A stretch of DNA of 64,000 nucleotides from Nitrospirota bacterium (GTDB taxonomy: Bacteria; Nitrospirota; Nitrospiria; Nitrospirales; Nitrospiraceae): NCBI GenBank assembly GCA_040757595.1, contig JBFLWP010000007.1, forward strand, positions 70,203 to 134,202. The letters are read 5' to 3'. A model generated the notes under the pieces. That model made no database searches. It was not told the origin of the DNA and was given only the letters and a program-made list of their open reading frames with translations. The position numbers and the translations under genes are program-made. Below are positions 52,543 through 63,604 of this stretch, piece after piece. Every line of letters starts with the position of its first letter. The stretch's first letter is position 1.

Positions 52543-52571
52543 CGATAACAAGCGGCTTCCGACCCTGTCAA
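52543..52571 (-). promoter_or_regulatory. Predicted tRNA-Phe promoter
   Basis: Minus strand: TTGACA (52571-52566), 17 nt, TTATCG (52548-52543), ending 10 nt before the mature tRNA 5' end. Confidence 0.5.
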
Positions 52572-52621
52572 GGCGGGTGAGAGCGGGGTGACGAACGACG
52601 GATCGCGCCACCGCAGGTGGC

Positions 52622-52651
52622 TTGACGCCTTTCTCGTCGGCAGAGTATTCT
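52622..52651 (+). promoter_or_regulatory. Predicted proA promoter
   Basis: TTGACG (52622-52627), 18 nt, TATTCT (52646-52651). A start near 52658 leaves a 24-nt leader with CGGAG before the GTG at 52682, which supports that start over the in-frame TTG at 52622. Confidence 0.5.
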
Positions 52652-52681
52652 CACGTTGATCCGCAACAAACGGAGACCCTT

Positions 52682-54022
52682 GTGGCCCGACAGGACGCGA
52701 CAGAGACGACGGAGGCCCAGGTTCAGGCGACCGAGAAGCCCGAGCCGGAGGCCCAGCCCAAGCCGCCCAAGGAATACGTCGAGGAGCTGGTCAAGAAGGC
52801 CAGAGCCGCGGCCGGCCGGATGGCCGGCCTGCCGACGACGGTCAAGGACCAAGCTCTGCTCGCGATGGCCGAGGGGCTGGAAGCCAAGACCGACGAGGTC
52901 CTGGCGGCGAACGAGAAGGACCTGGCGGCCTTCGAAGCCAGCGACAAGGGCAAGGATACGGCCTTTGCGGACCGGCTCCGCCTGACGCCGGAGCGGGTCG
53001 CCGAGATGGCCAAGGGGGTCCGCGAGATCGTCAAGCTGCCGGACCCGGTCGGGGAGTCGCTCAAGATGTGGCGCCGGCCGAACGGCATGCTGGTCGGCCG
53101 CGTGCGGGTGCCGATCGGCGTGATCGGGATCATCTACGAGTCGCGCCCCAACGTGACCGTGGACTCGGCCGCCCTCTGCCTCAAATCCGGGAACGTCTGC
53201 GTCCTCCGCGGGGGATCGGAGGCCATCCACTCCAACCGGGCCATCGCCGGCATCCTGGGTGAAGCGGCCGAGAAGGCCGGCGTGCCGTCAGGCGCGATCG
53301 CCTTCGTGGACCGGACCGAGCGGGAGATCGCCCTGGAGCTTCTGAAGCAGGATCGGCACGTGGACCTCATCATCCCGCGCGGCGGCGAGTCGCTCATGAA
53401 AACCGTGACGGAGGAATCGCGCATTCCCGTCATCAAGCACGACAAGGGGGTCTGCCACGTCTACGTGGACGCGGATTCGGATGTGGAGATGGCCAAGAAG
53501 ATCTGCCTGAACGCGAAGGTCCAGCGGCCTTCCACCTGCAACGCGATGGAAACCCTCCTGGTGCACCAGAACGTCGCCCGCGCGTTGTTGCCGTCCCTGA
53601 TCAAGGCCATGGCCGATGCGGGCGTCGAGGTGCGCGGCTGCCCCAAGACTTGCCAGGTGGCTCCCGAGGCCAAGCCCGCGAGCGAAAAGGACTATGGCCA
53701 GGAGTTTCTCGCCCTGATCCTGGCCGTGAAGGTCGTCAGGAACATGGAAGAGGCGATGGAGCACATCGCCGCGTACGGGTCCCGCCACACCGAGGCGATC
53801 GTGACCAACGACTATGCCCGCGGGCTCCGCTTCCTGCGGGAGGTGGACGCCAGCGCCGTGCTGATCAACGCCTCCACGCGGCTGAACGACGGGTACCAGT
53901 TCGGCCTCGGGGCGGAGATCGGCATCAGCACGACCCGCATCCACGCCCGCGGCCCGATGGGGCTGGAGGACCTGACCTGCGCCAAGTTCGTGGTCTATGG
54001 CTCCGGCCAAATCCGTGAATGA
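52682..54022 (+). CDS. proA: Glutamate-5-semialdehyde dehydrogenase (gamma-glutamyl phosphate reductase)
   Basis: Second step of proline synthesis: reduces gamma-glutamyl phosphate with NADPH. 446 residues from GTG 52682, including an Ala/Glu/Pro-rich N-terminal extension of about 30 residues not usual for ProA. Aldehyde-dehydrogenase fold: 'RVRVPIGVIGIIYESRPNVTVDSAALCLKSGN' and catalytic Cys in 'KVQRPSTCNAMETLLVH'. proB is not in the window; proC lies at 36.6 kb. Confidence 0.93.
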   Translation: MARQDATETTEAQVQATEKPEPEAQPKPPKEYVEELVKKARAAAGRMAGLPTTVKDQALLAMAEGLEAKTDEVLAANEKDLAAFEASDKGKDTAFADRLRLTPERVAEMAKGVREIVKLPDPVGESLKMWRRPNGMLVGRVRVPIGVIGIIYESRPNVTVDSAALCLKSGNVCVLRGGSEAIHSNRAIAGILGEAAEKAGVPSGAIAFVDRTEREIALELLKQDRHVDLIIPRGGESLMKTVTEESRIPVIKHDKGVCHVYVDADSDVEMAKKICLNAKVQRPSTCNAMETLLVHQNVARALLPSLIKAMADAGVEVRGCPKTCQVAPEAKPASEKDYGQEFLALILAVKVVRNMEEAMEHIAAYGSRHTEAIVTNDYARGLRFLREVDASAVLINASTRLNDGYQFGLGAEIGISTTRIHARGPMGLEDLTCAKFVVYGSGQIRE

Positions 54023-55796
54023 TGTGGACCCTTCCGTCCGTTCCGCGCTGACCCGTCCCGGCAATCTCGTCTTCCCCTCCAACTTGCCCCACCTTCGCGA
54101 CCCGAGCGCCGCGGGCGGACGAGTCGTCCGCCTTCCGAGCGGCCATCTCGTGCTGTACGGAGCCCACGGCCGACGCATCCTGGCCACCGACCCGGATGGC
54201 CACCCGCTGCACGAGTGCGAGTGGCGCACCGCGCCGGACGGAACCGCTGCCTTGGCTCGTGCGCGCATCCGGCTGGACTGGGACCAATGGGTCGGGATCA
54301 AACCGGAGGGCCTCGTCAACGCCACGGCCCTGGACCTGTCCCGGAAGCCCGGCTGGCAGAAGCTCACCGCCGACGACCTCCGGCAGATGGCCGCGCAGGC
54401 GCTACAAGTCCCGATCGGGGAAGTGCGGTTCTTCTACGGGGACGATGATCTGGTCATTGACCGGCGTGGGCAGGCGACGATCAGGCACAGGAAGGACGCC
54501 TTCTACGTGCTGGACGACGGCACCTTCGAGCGGGCCCGTTTCATGGCCTGCATGGGCGCGATGCACTGGGCCAGGATCGATTTCCTGCCGGTCGTGGAGC
54601 TGTTCCAATCGCTCCTGCCGGGGACCGGCAGCGCCACGTTCGAGCTGATCCGCGGCCTCTACGACGATCAGAACCGGGACGAGCCGCTCCCGCTCCGCTA
54701 TCGCGGCATCCCGACCTATCCCTCCGAAGCCGCCTTCCGTCTGTTCAGTGCCTTCTTCACGCCCCAGGGTCCGGGGGGAAGCGACCCGTTCCCGGTCTTC
54801 ATGGACGTGCCGCGCTCCCACGAGGTGACCTGGCTGCCCGTGCCGGATCAGCCGCGGCGCTACTTCGATGAGCCGCACCGCCTGTGCCTGACCGTCAAGG
54901 GAGGTCTCGTCCAGAAAGTGACCGTGGCGGACGATCCGACCGGTCTCCCCTACGTGGCCGCTGGACCGCACGGGTTCGCCCCCTGCGACCGATCCGTCCA
55001 CGTGGCGCAGGGCAAGTTGGTGCTGAAAGAGGGGGAGAGGAGCAGCGAGATTCCGATCAGTCCGATCTGGGGAAACCTGCACGAAACCCTCGCCCCTAAG
55101 GAGCGAGGGGAGGGAAGTTGGCGGGCCCTGTTCGGCGGACCGCCGCCGGCGGTCACGCCGTCGGAGGCCTATTCGGCCGTGCTCCTCTATCCGGACGACG
55201 ACCGGGAGATTGACGAGGCAGGGAGCCAGCCGTTCGTCGCGGACTATCTGGAAGACCTCGTCGAGCAGCGGCCGGAACTGGCCGGAAAGGTCGCGCAAGC
55301 CTCCCGCATCCTGATTGACGGCTTCGACGCGGCTCTCGACGCCTGCATCCGCTTGGACCGGCCGAGGGACTATACGGTGCTCTACCGGCATCCGGCCTTG
55401 GCCCAGAAGCAGGCCCAGAATCTCTGGAACAAGCTGGCGCAAGCGCAGCGGCTCGACCGGACCAGGCGGATCACGTTCCTGCCGGCCGAGTCATCCAGCC
55501 GGCGGACCTACGAGCAGCAGCATGACCTGATCTACCAGTGGGGCTCGTTTGCGCGCTTCGACCAGCAGGCAAAGCTGACCGAAACCGTCGGCGCCATTGC
55601 CGCCGCGCTCAAGCCGGGAGGGTTCGCTTTTGCCGTGGGGCCGACGATGCTGGCCCCCCTCATGCGGGCTCGGGGACTCCGTGTTCTGCGCTCCGAGCCG
55701 GTCGAGTCTCTCCCGACCTTCCGCATGCACCGGACCATCCTGCCGCAGGCGCGTCTCAAACCCGGCCTGACGCTCTTTCATCTGACCAAGAGCTGA
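53997..55796 (+). CDS. Unknown 599-residue protein
   Basis: No family recognised. It overlaps proA by 26 nt if it starts at ATG 53997; GTG 54015 is an alternative. The protein is soluble with no signal peptide. An N-terminal beta-rich part contains what look like repeated turn units (SGHLVLYGAHGRRILATDPDG), as in Rhs/WD-like strands. The C-terminal ~150 residues end in 'VGAIAAALKPGGFAFAVGPTMLAPL', which resembles the post-motif region of class I SAM methyltransferases ('LkPGG' turn), but the glycine-rich SAM motif is not clear. Function unknown. Confidence 0.6.
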   Translation: MAPAKSVNDVDPSVRSALTRPGNLVFPSNLPHLRDPSAAGGRVVRLPSGHLVLYGAHGRRILATDPDGHPLHECEWRTAPDGTAALARARIRLDWDQWVGIKPEGLVNATALDLSRKPGWQKLTADDLRQMAAQALQVPIGEVRFFYGDDDLVIDRRGQATIRHRKDAFYVLDDGTFERARFMACMGAMHWARIDFLPVVELFQSLLPGTGSATFELIRGLYDDQNRDEPLPLRYRGIPTYPSEAAFRLFSAFFTPQGPGGSDPFPVFMDVPRSHEVTWLPVPDQPRRYFDEPHRLCLTVKGGLVQKVTVADDPTGLPYVAAGPHGFAPCDRSVHVAQGKLVLKEGERSSEIPISPIWGNLHETLAPKERGEGSWRALFGGPPPAVTPSEAYSAVLLYPDDDREIDEAGSQPFVADYLEDLVEQRPELAGKVAQASRILIDGFDAALDACIRLDRPRDYTVLYRHPALAQKQAQNLWNKLAQAQRLDRTRRITFLPAESSSRRTYEQQHDLIYQWGSFARFDQQAKLTETVGAIAAALKPGGFAFAVGPTMLAPLMRARGLRVLRSEPVESLPTFRMHRTILPQARLKPGLTLFHLTKS

Positions 55797-55881
55797 CCCA
55801 AATTAAGGCCCGCGCGGTTTTTGCCGATAAGAAGATTGGTGACGGTCCACAGACCCGGCACCGACAGGTCTACGCGCACCC

Positions 55882-56739
55882 ATGAACCCCTGGATCGACA
55901 CGCTGTTCTCCAACGAGGCCCTTCGGCGCCTGGTGGAGCAGATTCACACCCTGCCGAGCCTGCCCGCCATCTATCGTGAGCTGCGGGACGAGCTTCGATC
56001 GCCGGACCCCTCCATCGACAAGGCCGCCCGCATCATTGCCAAGGACATGGGCATGGTGACCAAGATCCTCCAAGTGGTCAACGCGCCGTTCTTCGGCCTG
56101 TCCACGAAGATCTCCAACCCGGTCCAAGCGGTGGCGTTTCTGGGTTTGGACCGCCTCAAGGCCCTCGTCCTTTCCATGCAGGTCTTCTCGCAATTCCGCG
56201 GAACCCGGTTGGCCTTTTTCTCGCTGGAAGTGCTGTGGCGCCACAGCTTGGCGACGGGCGGCCATGCACGGGCCATCGCGAAGGAGGAGAAGGCTCAGCC
56301 GCAGGTCATTGACGACGCCTTTACCGCGGGGCTTTTGCACGACGTGGGGATTCTGGTCCTGATCACCAATTTGCCGGAGAAATACACGGACGCTCTGGCC
56401 CTGATGCAGGACCGGGGAATCGCGGAGTGGGAGGCCGAATACGAAGCGTTGGGCGCCACCCACGGGGAGGTGGGCGGGTATTTGCTGGCCAATTGGGGCC
56501 TGGAGGGCCCGATTGTGGAAGCCGTCTCCTACCACCACGACCCGATGCGGTCCGTCAGCCAGCCCTTCAGTCCGCTGGCGGCGGTGCACGTGGCCAACGC
56601 GGTGGACGAGGAACAGCACGAATCGGACCTGGGCGGCATCCCGACGCCGCTGGACACGGCCTATCTGGCCGCCTGCGGCTTGGCTGACCGGCCCAGAACG
56701 TGGCGGGCCGTCCGCCGGGGAGCCGTTGTTCTGTCTTGA
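55882..56739 (+). CDS. HDOD-domain protein
   Basis: 285 residues dominated by an HDOD domain (about 18-215): 'LPSLPAIYRELRDELRSPDPSIDKAARIIAKDMGMVTKILQVVNAPFFGL' is typical, followed by a helix with 'GLLHDVGILVL'. HDOD domains are usually non-catalytic relatives of HD phosphohydrolases that serve as signalling scaffolds. H-D of the HD motif is retained here. No attached receiver or GGDEF domain. Its stop codon overlaps the pyr promoter. Confidence 0.85.
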   Translation: MNPWIDTLFSNEALRRLVEQIHTLPSLPAIYRELRDELRSPDPSIDKAARIIAKDMGMVTKILQVVNAPFFGLSTKISNPVQAVAFLGLDRLKALVLSMQVFSQFRGTRLAFFSLEVLWRHSLATGGHARAIAKEEKAQPQVIDDAFTAGLLHDVGILVLITNLPEKYTDALALMQDRGIAEWEAEYEALGATHGEVGGYLLANWGLEGPIVEAVSYHHDPMRSVSQPFSPLAAVHVANAVDEEQHESDLGGIPTPLDTAYLAACGLADRPRTWRAVRRGAVVLS

Positions 56740-56764
56740 CAGGGCCGGCCTGACCCAGTAGGAT
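56736..56764 (+). promoter_or_regulatory. Promoter of the pyr operon
   Basis: Consensus TTGACA (56736-56741), exactly 17 nt, TAGGAT (56759-56764). Start expected near 56771, giving a leader of about 115 nt that contains the PyrR hairpin and terminator. Confidence 0.7.
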
Positions 56765-56778
56765 ACGGCTACCTTTAA

Positions 56779-57463
<685 letters not shown>

Positions 57464-57475
57464 TGGAGGCTGACC

Positions 57476-58396
57476 ATGAGCCTCAAATGCAAAGACCTGA
57501 TCAGCATCGCGACCCTGTCGCCCGACGAGATCCTGCTCGTCCTGGAGACCGCCGACTCCTTCAAAGAGGTCAGCGGACGCGACATCAAGAAGGTGCCGGC
57601 GCTCCGGGGCAAGACCGTGGTCAACTTCTTCTTCGAGCCCAGCACGAGGACCCGCACTTCCTTCGAGCTGGCGGCCAAGCGGCTCAGCGCCGACGTCATC
57701 AACTTTTCGCCCTCCTCCAGCAGCGTCGTGAAAGGCGAGACGCTCCTGGACACGGCCCGGAACGTCGAGGCGATGCAGGCCGATATCATCGTGCTGCGGC
57801 ACCAGGCGGCGGGGGCGGCGGAGACCCTGGCCCGCGGCGTCAAGTCCTCGGTGATCAACGCGGGGGACGGCTGGCACGAGCACCCGACCCAGGCGCTTCT
57901 GGACCTGTACACCCTGCGGGAGAAGAAGCGGGAGTTTAGAGGGCTCCGGGTGGCCATCGTGGGGGATCTCGCCCACAGCCGGGTGGCCCGGTCTAACATC
58001 CACGCGCTCACGAAGCTGGGCGCGGAGGTCCGGGCGGCGGGCCCGCCGACCATGATGCCGGCCTGCCTGGACCGGCTGGGCGTCAAGGTCTATTACAACC
58101 TGGACGAGGCCCTGCGCGGCGTGGACGTGATCATGATGCTCCGCCTCCAGTTGGAGCGGCAGGGGCGGGCGCTCTTCCCCTCCATCCGCGAATACTCCCA
58201 GCTCTACGGCTTGACCGCCGAGCGGCTCAAGCTGGCCGAGCCGGGCGCGCTCGTCATGCACCCGGGTCCCGTCAACCGCGGGGTGGAGATCGCCCCGGAG
58301 GTGGCGGACAGCTTCGCCTCGGTGATTCTGGACCAGGTCGCCAACGGCGTCGCGGTGCGGATGGCGGTCCTGTATCTGCTGTCCGGCGCGGCCTAG
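57476..58396 (+). CDS. pyrB: Aspartate carbamoyltransferase catalytic chain
   Basis: Transfers the carbamoyl group to aspartate, the committed step of pyrimidine synthesis. 306 residues. Carbamoyl-phosphate site '[18 protein letters not shown]'; also '[18 protein letters not shown]' and '[14 protein letters not shown]'. The pyrI regulatory chain is absent nearby, as in Bacillus-type class enzymes. Part of the pyrR-pyrB-pyrC run. Confidence 0.96.
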   Translation: MSLKCKDLISIATLSPDEILLVLETADSFKEVSGRDIKKVPALRGKTVVNFFFEPSTRTRTSFELAAKRLSADVINFSPSSSSVVKGETLLDTARNVEAMQADIIVLRHQAAGAAETLARGVKSSVINAGDGWHEHPTQALLDLYTLREKKREFRGLRVAIVGDLAHSRVARSNIHALTKLGAEVRAAGPPTMMPACLDRLGVKVYYNLDEALRGVDVIMMLRLQLERQGRALFPSIREYSQLYGLTAERLKLAEPGALVMHPGPVNRGVEIAPEVADSFASVILDQVANGVAVRMAVLYLLSGAA

Positions 58397-58469
58397 GGCC
58401 GCGGTGCGAGGCTCAGGTGCGGCAAGCGGCCAAGTCTGCAACCAACCGATCGTTGAAAGCTGAACGCTG

Positions 58470-59768
58470 ATGGCTCTTTTGATCAAAGGCGGACGGGTGA
58501 TTGACCCGGGACGGATCAACGGCCCGGCCGACGTGCTCATCGAGAACGGGAAGATCGCGGCGGTCGGTCCGAACCTGAAGCTTGCGCGCAACGGCGACCC
58601 TGGACTGCAGATCCTGGACGCGACCGGCAAGCTGGTCGTCCCCGGCTTCGTGGACCTGCACGTTCACCTGCGCGAGCCGGGCTTCGAGTACAAGGAGACG
58701 ATCCTGACCGGCACCGCGGCGGCCGTGGCCGGCGGCTTTACGTCCGTCTGCTGCATGCCGAACACCAACCCGGTGAACGACAACCAGTCCATCACCGAGT
58801 TCATCCTCGACCAGGCCCGCGCCGCCGGCAACGCCCGCGTGTTTCCGATCGGCGCGATCACCAAGGGCTCAGAAGGCAAGGAGCTGGCCGAGATCGGCGA
58901 CCTGCGGCGGGCGGGCTGCGTGGCCATCTCGGACGACGGCCGGCCGGTCATGAACAGCCTCGTCATGCGCCGCGCGATGGAATACGCGCTGGCCTTCGAC
59001 CTTCCCGTGATCGACCATTGCGAGGACCTGCACCTGTCCGAGGGCGGCTGCATGAACGAGGGGTTCGTCTCCACCCAATTGGGACTGCCGGGCATCCCCT
59101 CGGCGGCGGAGGACGTGATGGTCGCCCGCAACCTGGCCCTGGCCGAGTTGACCGGCGCGCGGCTGCACCTGGCCCACGTCAGCACGGCCGGCTCGGTCCG
59201 GATGGTCCGGGAGGCGAAGGCCCGCGGTCTGAGGGTCACGGCGGAAGCCTGCCCGCACCATTTCACGCTGACCGAAGAGGCCGTGCGCGGCTTCAACACC
59301 CACGCGAAGATGAACCCGCCGCTGCGCACTTGGCAAGACGTGCACGCGATCAAGGAGGGGCTGCGGGACGGGACGATCGACGTAATCGCGACGGACCATG
59401 CCCCGCACGCGGCCCAGGACAAGCAGCGGGAGTTCGCCGACGCGCCCTTCGGCATCGTGGGGCTGGAGACCGCCCTGCCGCTGACCCTCGCCCTGGTCGA
59501 GGAAGGAATTCTGCCGCTGGAAGGTGCGATCGCCAAGCTGACGACCGAGCCGGCCCGGGTCTTCAGCCTCGCGCAGGGGAGCCTGGCCCCAGGAGCCGAC
59601 GCCGACCTCGCCATCGTGGATCCGGAACGGTCGTGGGAAGTGGACCCGGCCCGGTTCCGCTCCAAGAGCCGGAACACCCCGTTCGCCGGCTGGAAGGTCA
59701 AGGGCCGGGTCACGGCGACGCTGGTGTCCGGACGGATCGTGTATGAACTCCCCGAGGACGGCCGGTGA
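58470..59768 (+). CDS. pyrC: Dihydroorotase
   Basis: Cyclises carbamoyl aspartate to dihydroorotate. 432 residues, type I (amidohydrolase fold). Zinc ligands: HxH in 'DLHVHLREPGFEYKETI', His in 'DHCEDLHL' and 'HLAHVSTAGS', and Asp in 'IATDHAPHA'. The 73-nt gap after pyrB contains no gene. It overlaps the DUF4149 gene by 4 nt. Confidence 0.95.
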   Translation: MALLIKGGRVIDPGRINGPADVLIENGKIAAVGPNLKLARNGDPGLQILDATGKLVVPGFVDLHVHLREPGFEYKETILTGTAAAVAGGFTSVCCMPNTNPVNDNQSITEFILDQARAAGNARVFPIGAITKGSEGKELAEIGDLRRAGCVAISDDGRPVMNSLVMRRAMEYALAFDLPVIDHCEDLHLSEGGCMNEGFVSTQLGLPGIPSAAEDVMVARNLALAELTGARLHLAHVSTAGSVRMVREAKARGLRVTAEACPHHFTLTEEAVRGFNTHAKMNPPLRTWQDVHAIKEGLRDGTIDVIATDHAPHAAQDKQREFADAPFGIVGLETALPLTLALVEEGILPLEGAIAKLTTEPARVFSLAQGSLAPGADADLAIVDPERSWEVDPARFRSKSRNTPFAGWKVKGRVTATLVSGRIVYELPEDGR

Positions 59769-60319
59769 TGAGCGACGCGCCGCCCGTGAACGGTCACCCG
59801 CCGGCCCTCGCACGGTCCCTGCGCGGCGCGCGGGGGCTGGTCGTGTGCTCGACGCTGGAGCTGCTGGCCCTGGCGGTCTGGGTCGGCGGGCTGGTCGTGA
59901 TCGTGGCCGCGGTCATTCCGGCCGTGTTCAACACCTTCGGGATGGAGCCGGGAGGCCGGTTCCTGACCCGCGTGTTCGACGGCTATAATAGGCTCACGGT
60001 CGGGGCCATCGTGGTGCTGGCGGCCGCGGCGGCGTGGCGGCTCCGCGTCGATCGCGCGGGGCTCGGGCGAGCGGAGATCGCGCTTCTGGCTCTGATGGCG
60101 GGCGTGGCGGCGGTGATCATGCTCTGGCTCGGTCCCCGGTCGATCGGCCTCCAGGAGCAGGCCTTCGCGGCCCAGGGGGAAGCGGAGCGGAAGGTGGCCT
60201 ACGAGGCGTTCTTTCGGACCCACACGGTCGTGCGCGGCCTGTACCTCCTGAACCTGGGATTGGGCGTCGCGGTGCTGACCGTGAAAGCGCGAGCATGGCG
60301 CATGAATTCTCCGTTTTGA
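59765..60319 (+). CDS. DUF4149-family membrane protein
   Basis: 184 residues with four transmembrane helices (about 27-50, 70-90, 102-122, 150-172). The pattern '[22 protein letters not shown]' followed by '[14 protein letters not shown]' is typical of DUF4149 (TMEM205-like) proteins, whose function is unknown. Embedded in the pyrimidine operon by a 4-nt overlap with pyrC. Start: one of two adjacent ATGs. Confidence 0.72.
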   Translation: MMSDAPPVNGHPPALARSLRGARGLVVCSTLELLALAVWVGGLVVIVAAVIPAVFNTFGMEPGGRFLTRVFDGYNRLTVGAIVVLAAAAAWRLRVDRAGLGRAEIALLALMAGVAAVIMLWLGPRSIGLQEQAFAAQGEAERKVAYEAFFRTHTVVRGLYLLNLGLGVAVLTVKARAWRMNSPF

Positions 60320-60375
60320 ATCTTGAGTCGTCCGAAAACAGTGACTGCAAACTCAACACTCCCAACTCCAAACTG

Positions 60376-61519
<1,144 letters not shown>

Positions 61520-61527
<8 letters not shown>

Positions 61528-62497
61528 GTCCCCGAAGAGCGTTCGGCCCCTGACGTGCGGGATCGGCGTGGTGGCCGCAGCCGCGCTGCTGTCGAGCTGC
61601 ATCACGATCAATCTGCTGCCCATGCCCGGTCCGCTCCACGAAGACCAGCTGAGCGGCAGCGGCTCAGCCAAGGTCCTCGTGATGGAACTGTCCGGGCTGA
61701 TCAGCTCGGCGGACGGCGGCGGGCTCATCGAGCAACCCAATCTCGTCGCCCGCGTCAAGGAGGAGCTCACGCTGGCGGCGGAGGACCGGAAGGTCAGCGC
61801 GATCGTGCTCCGCGTCAACAGCCCGGGTGGAACCGTGACCGCCTCCGACATGATCCACCATGAGCTGCGGGCCTTCAGAGCGAAGCGCAAGATTCCCGTG
61901 GTGGCCTCGATCATGGACGTCGGCGCCTCCGGCGGCTACTACATCGCGGTGGCCGCGGACAAGATCGTCGCCCACCCTTCGTCCGTCACCGGCAGCATCG
62001 GCGTGATCATGATGACGGTCAACGCCCGCGGGTTGCTGGAGAAGGTCGGGGTGGAAGCCACCGCGGTGACGTCCGGCCCGAAGAAGGACATGGGCTCGCC
62101 CTTCCGCCCGATGACCGAAGAGGAACGGGCCATTTTCCAAAGCGTCATCAACTTCTTCTACGAACGGTTCCTCACCGTCGTCCGGGAAGGCCGTCCCAAC
62201 TTGAAAGCCGACGAGGTGCGGAAGCTGGCCGACGGGCGCATCTACTCCGGCGAGCAGGCGAAGGCTGCCGGCCTGGTGGACGAAATCGGCTACCTGGACG
62301 ACGCGATCGAGCTGGCCAAGCAGCAGGCCAGTCTTTCGGAGGCCCGCGTCGTCGTGTACCGGCGCGCGGGGGAATACCGCCCCAACATCTACGCCCGCTG
62401 GATGGGCGGCGGAAGCCTCGCAGGCCTGGCCAGCCTGGACCTGATGACCCTGGTGCGCGGCGGCACGCCGCAGTTCATGTACCTGTGGTGGCCATGA
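61520..62497 (+). CDS. sppA: SppA-type signal peptide peptidase, lipoprotein form
   Basis: 325 residues of the S49 family, which cleaves leftover signal peptides. N-terminal signal ends LLSSC, so it is probably lipidated rather than a plain transmembrane anchor. Core: '[23 protein letters not shown]', nucleophile Ser in '[30 protein letters not shown]', and the general-base Lys in the '[15 protein letters not shown]' stretch. The gene overlaps carA. Confidence 0.87.
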
Positions 62498-62553
62498 TTC
62501 AAGACGGGCACGAGGCGCGAGGCAAGGGACGAGAGGCTCGTGACCAGCGGATC

Positions 62554-63489
62554 ATGAGCACGCCGATCGGGCGTCGCGCCGCCCTGTATCTTGGGGCGCG
62601 CGGCGCCTTCGGGCTCTGGGCCGTCCTGGGGACCGGCGCGTTCCTCAGCCTGATCGAGTCGGTGGCCGGCTGCGTCAAGGCGCCGGGGACTGCACGCGAT
62701 CAGTTGATCTTCATCTCCGAGGAGAAGGAAATGGCGTTGGGGGTCCAGGCTTTCCGGCAAGTCCTGCGGGGCACTCGCCTCAACGAGAATCCGGAGATCA
62801 ACGAGATGGTCAACCGGGTGGGGCAGAAGATCGCCCAAGCGGCCAACAAGCCCGAGTACCATTGGGAGTTCGCGGTAATTCAGGAAGACCGGATGGTGAA
62901 CGCCTTCGCCCTTCCGGGCGGCAAGGTCGCCGTCTTTACCGGCATCCTCAAGTACACCAAGCACGAGGCGGGCTTGGCCACGGTGATGGGCCACGAGGTC
63001 GCGCACGCGCTCCAGCGGCACGGGGCGGAGCGGATGAGCCGGGGCATCCTCGAGCAGATCGCCCAGGTCGGCGCCATGGCGGGCGCCGTGACCGGAGCCG
63101 TCAACCCGGGCGTCATGCAGGGCCTGCAGAGCGCCTACGGCGTGGGGTTTTCCTTGCCGTTCAACCGGAAGCAGGAGTCGGAAGCAGATTACATCGGGCT
63201 CCAGCTCATGGCCAAGGCCGGCTACGATCCGCACGAGGCGGTGCCGTTCTGGGAACGGATGAGCGGATGTCCGCGACAGATGATCGGCAAGCTCTGCTTC
63301 CGGTCCACCGCGGCGATTCCGGAGTTCCTCTCCACCCACCCGTCGGACGTCACCCGGATCAACCAGATCGAGGCGTGGATTCCTGACGCCATGCGCTTCT
63401 ATCACGCGACAGGCGTGCCGGAGACGCCCCAGGCACCGCCGCCCCAGCCGTATAAGCCGCTGATCGGGCCGATGCCGCAAGCAGGCTGA
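62554..63489 (+). CDS. M48-family (HtpX/BepA-like) metalloprotease
   Basis: 311 residues from ATG 62554; the upstream in-frame codons (from 62485) consist of GAGGC/ACGAGG-type repeat and are unlikely to be coding. The N-terminus has a Tat-like or lipoprotein-like segment (RRAALYLGARG... VAGC). Active site HEVAH (in 'VMGHEVAHALQRHGAERM'), third ligand Glu in 'ESEADYIGLQLMAKAGYDPHEAV'. Likely periplasmic, acting on envelope proteins. The 115-nt gap after it holds CATCACC repeats before carB. Confidence 0.85.
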   Translation: MSTPIGRRAALYLGARGAFGLWAVLGTGAFLSLIESVAGCVKAPGTARDQLIFISEEKEMALGVQAFRQVLRGTRLNENPEINEMVNRVGQKIAQAANKPEYHWEFAVIQEDRMVNAFALPGGKVAVFTGILKYTKHEAGLATVMGHEVAHALQRHGAERMSRGILEQIAQVGAMAGAVTGAVNPGVMQGLQSAYGVGFSLPFNRKQESEADYIGLQLMAKAGYDPHEAVPFWERMSGCPRQMIGKLCFRSTAAIPEFLSTHPSDVTRINQIEAWIPDAMRFYHATGVPETPQAPPPQPYKPLIGPMPQAG

Positions 63490-63493
63490 CCCC

Positions 63494-63587
63494 GTGATGA
63501 GTGATGTGTGAAGGGTGACGATAGAAGTGTGAACGTTCCCTTGCGATTTTACACGGTCTCATCACCCATCACCCATCACCCATCACT
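63494..63587. repeat. CATCACC tandem repeat and its inverted partner
   Basis: Four tandem 7-mers, CATCACC three times then CATCACT (63560-63587). The upstream GTGATGAGTGATG (63494-63506) can pair with CATCACCCATCAC with one mismatch, so a hairpin is possible. Between the protease and carB. Confidence 0.6.
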
Positions 63588-63604
63588 GGCTTTGCTGTAG
63601 AACT

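Noticed and set aside
52313-52591. Plus-strand open frame crossing tRNA-Phe
   Set aside because: The middle part (GTESNCRHQPFQGC...) is the typical false translation of a tRNA gene read from the opposite strand.
62485-62553. Upstream start for the M48 protease
   Set aside because: The extra codons are the GAGGC/ACGAGG intergenic word seen elsewhere; the family-like sequence begins at ATG 62554.
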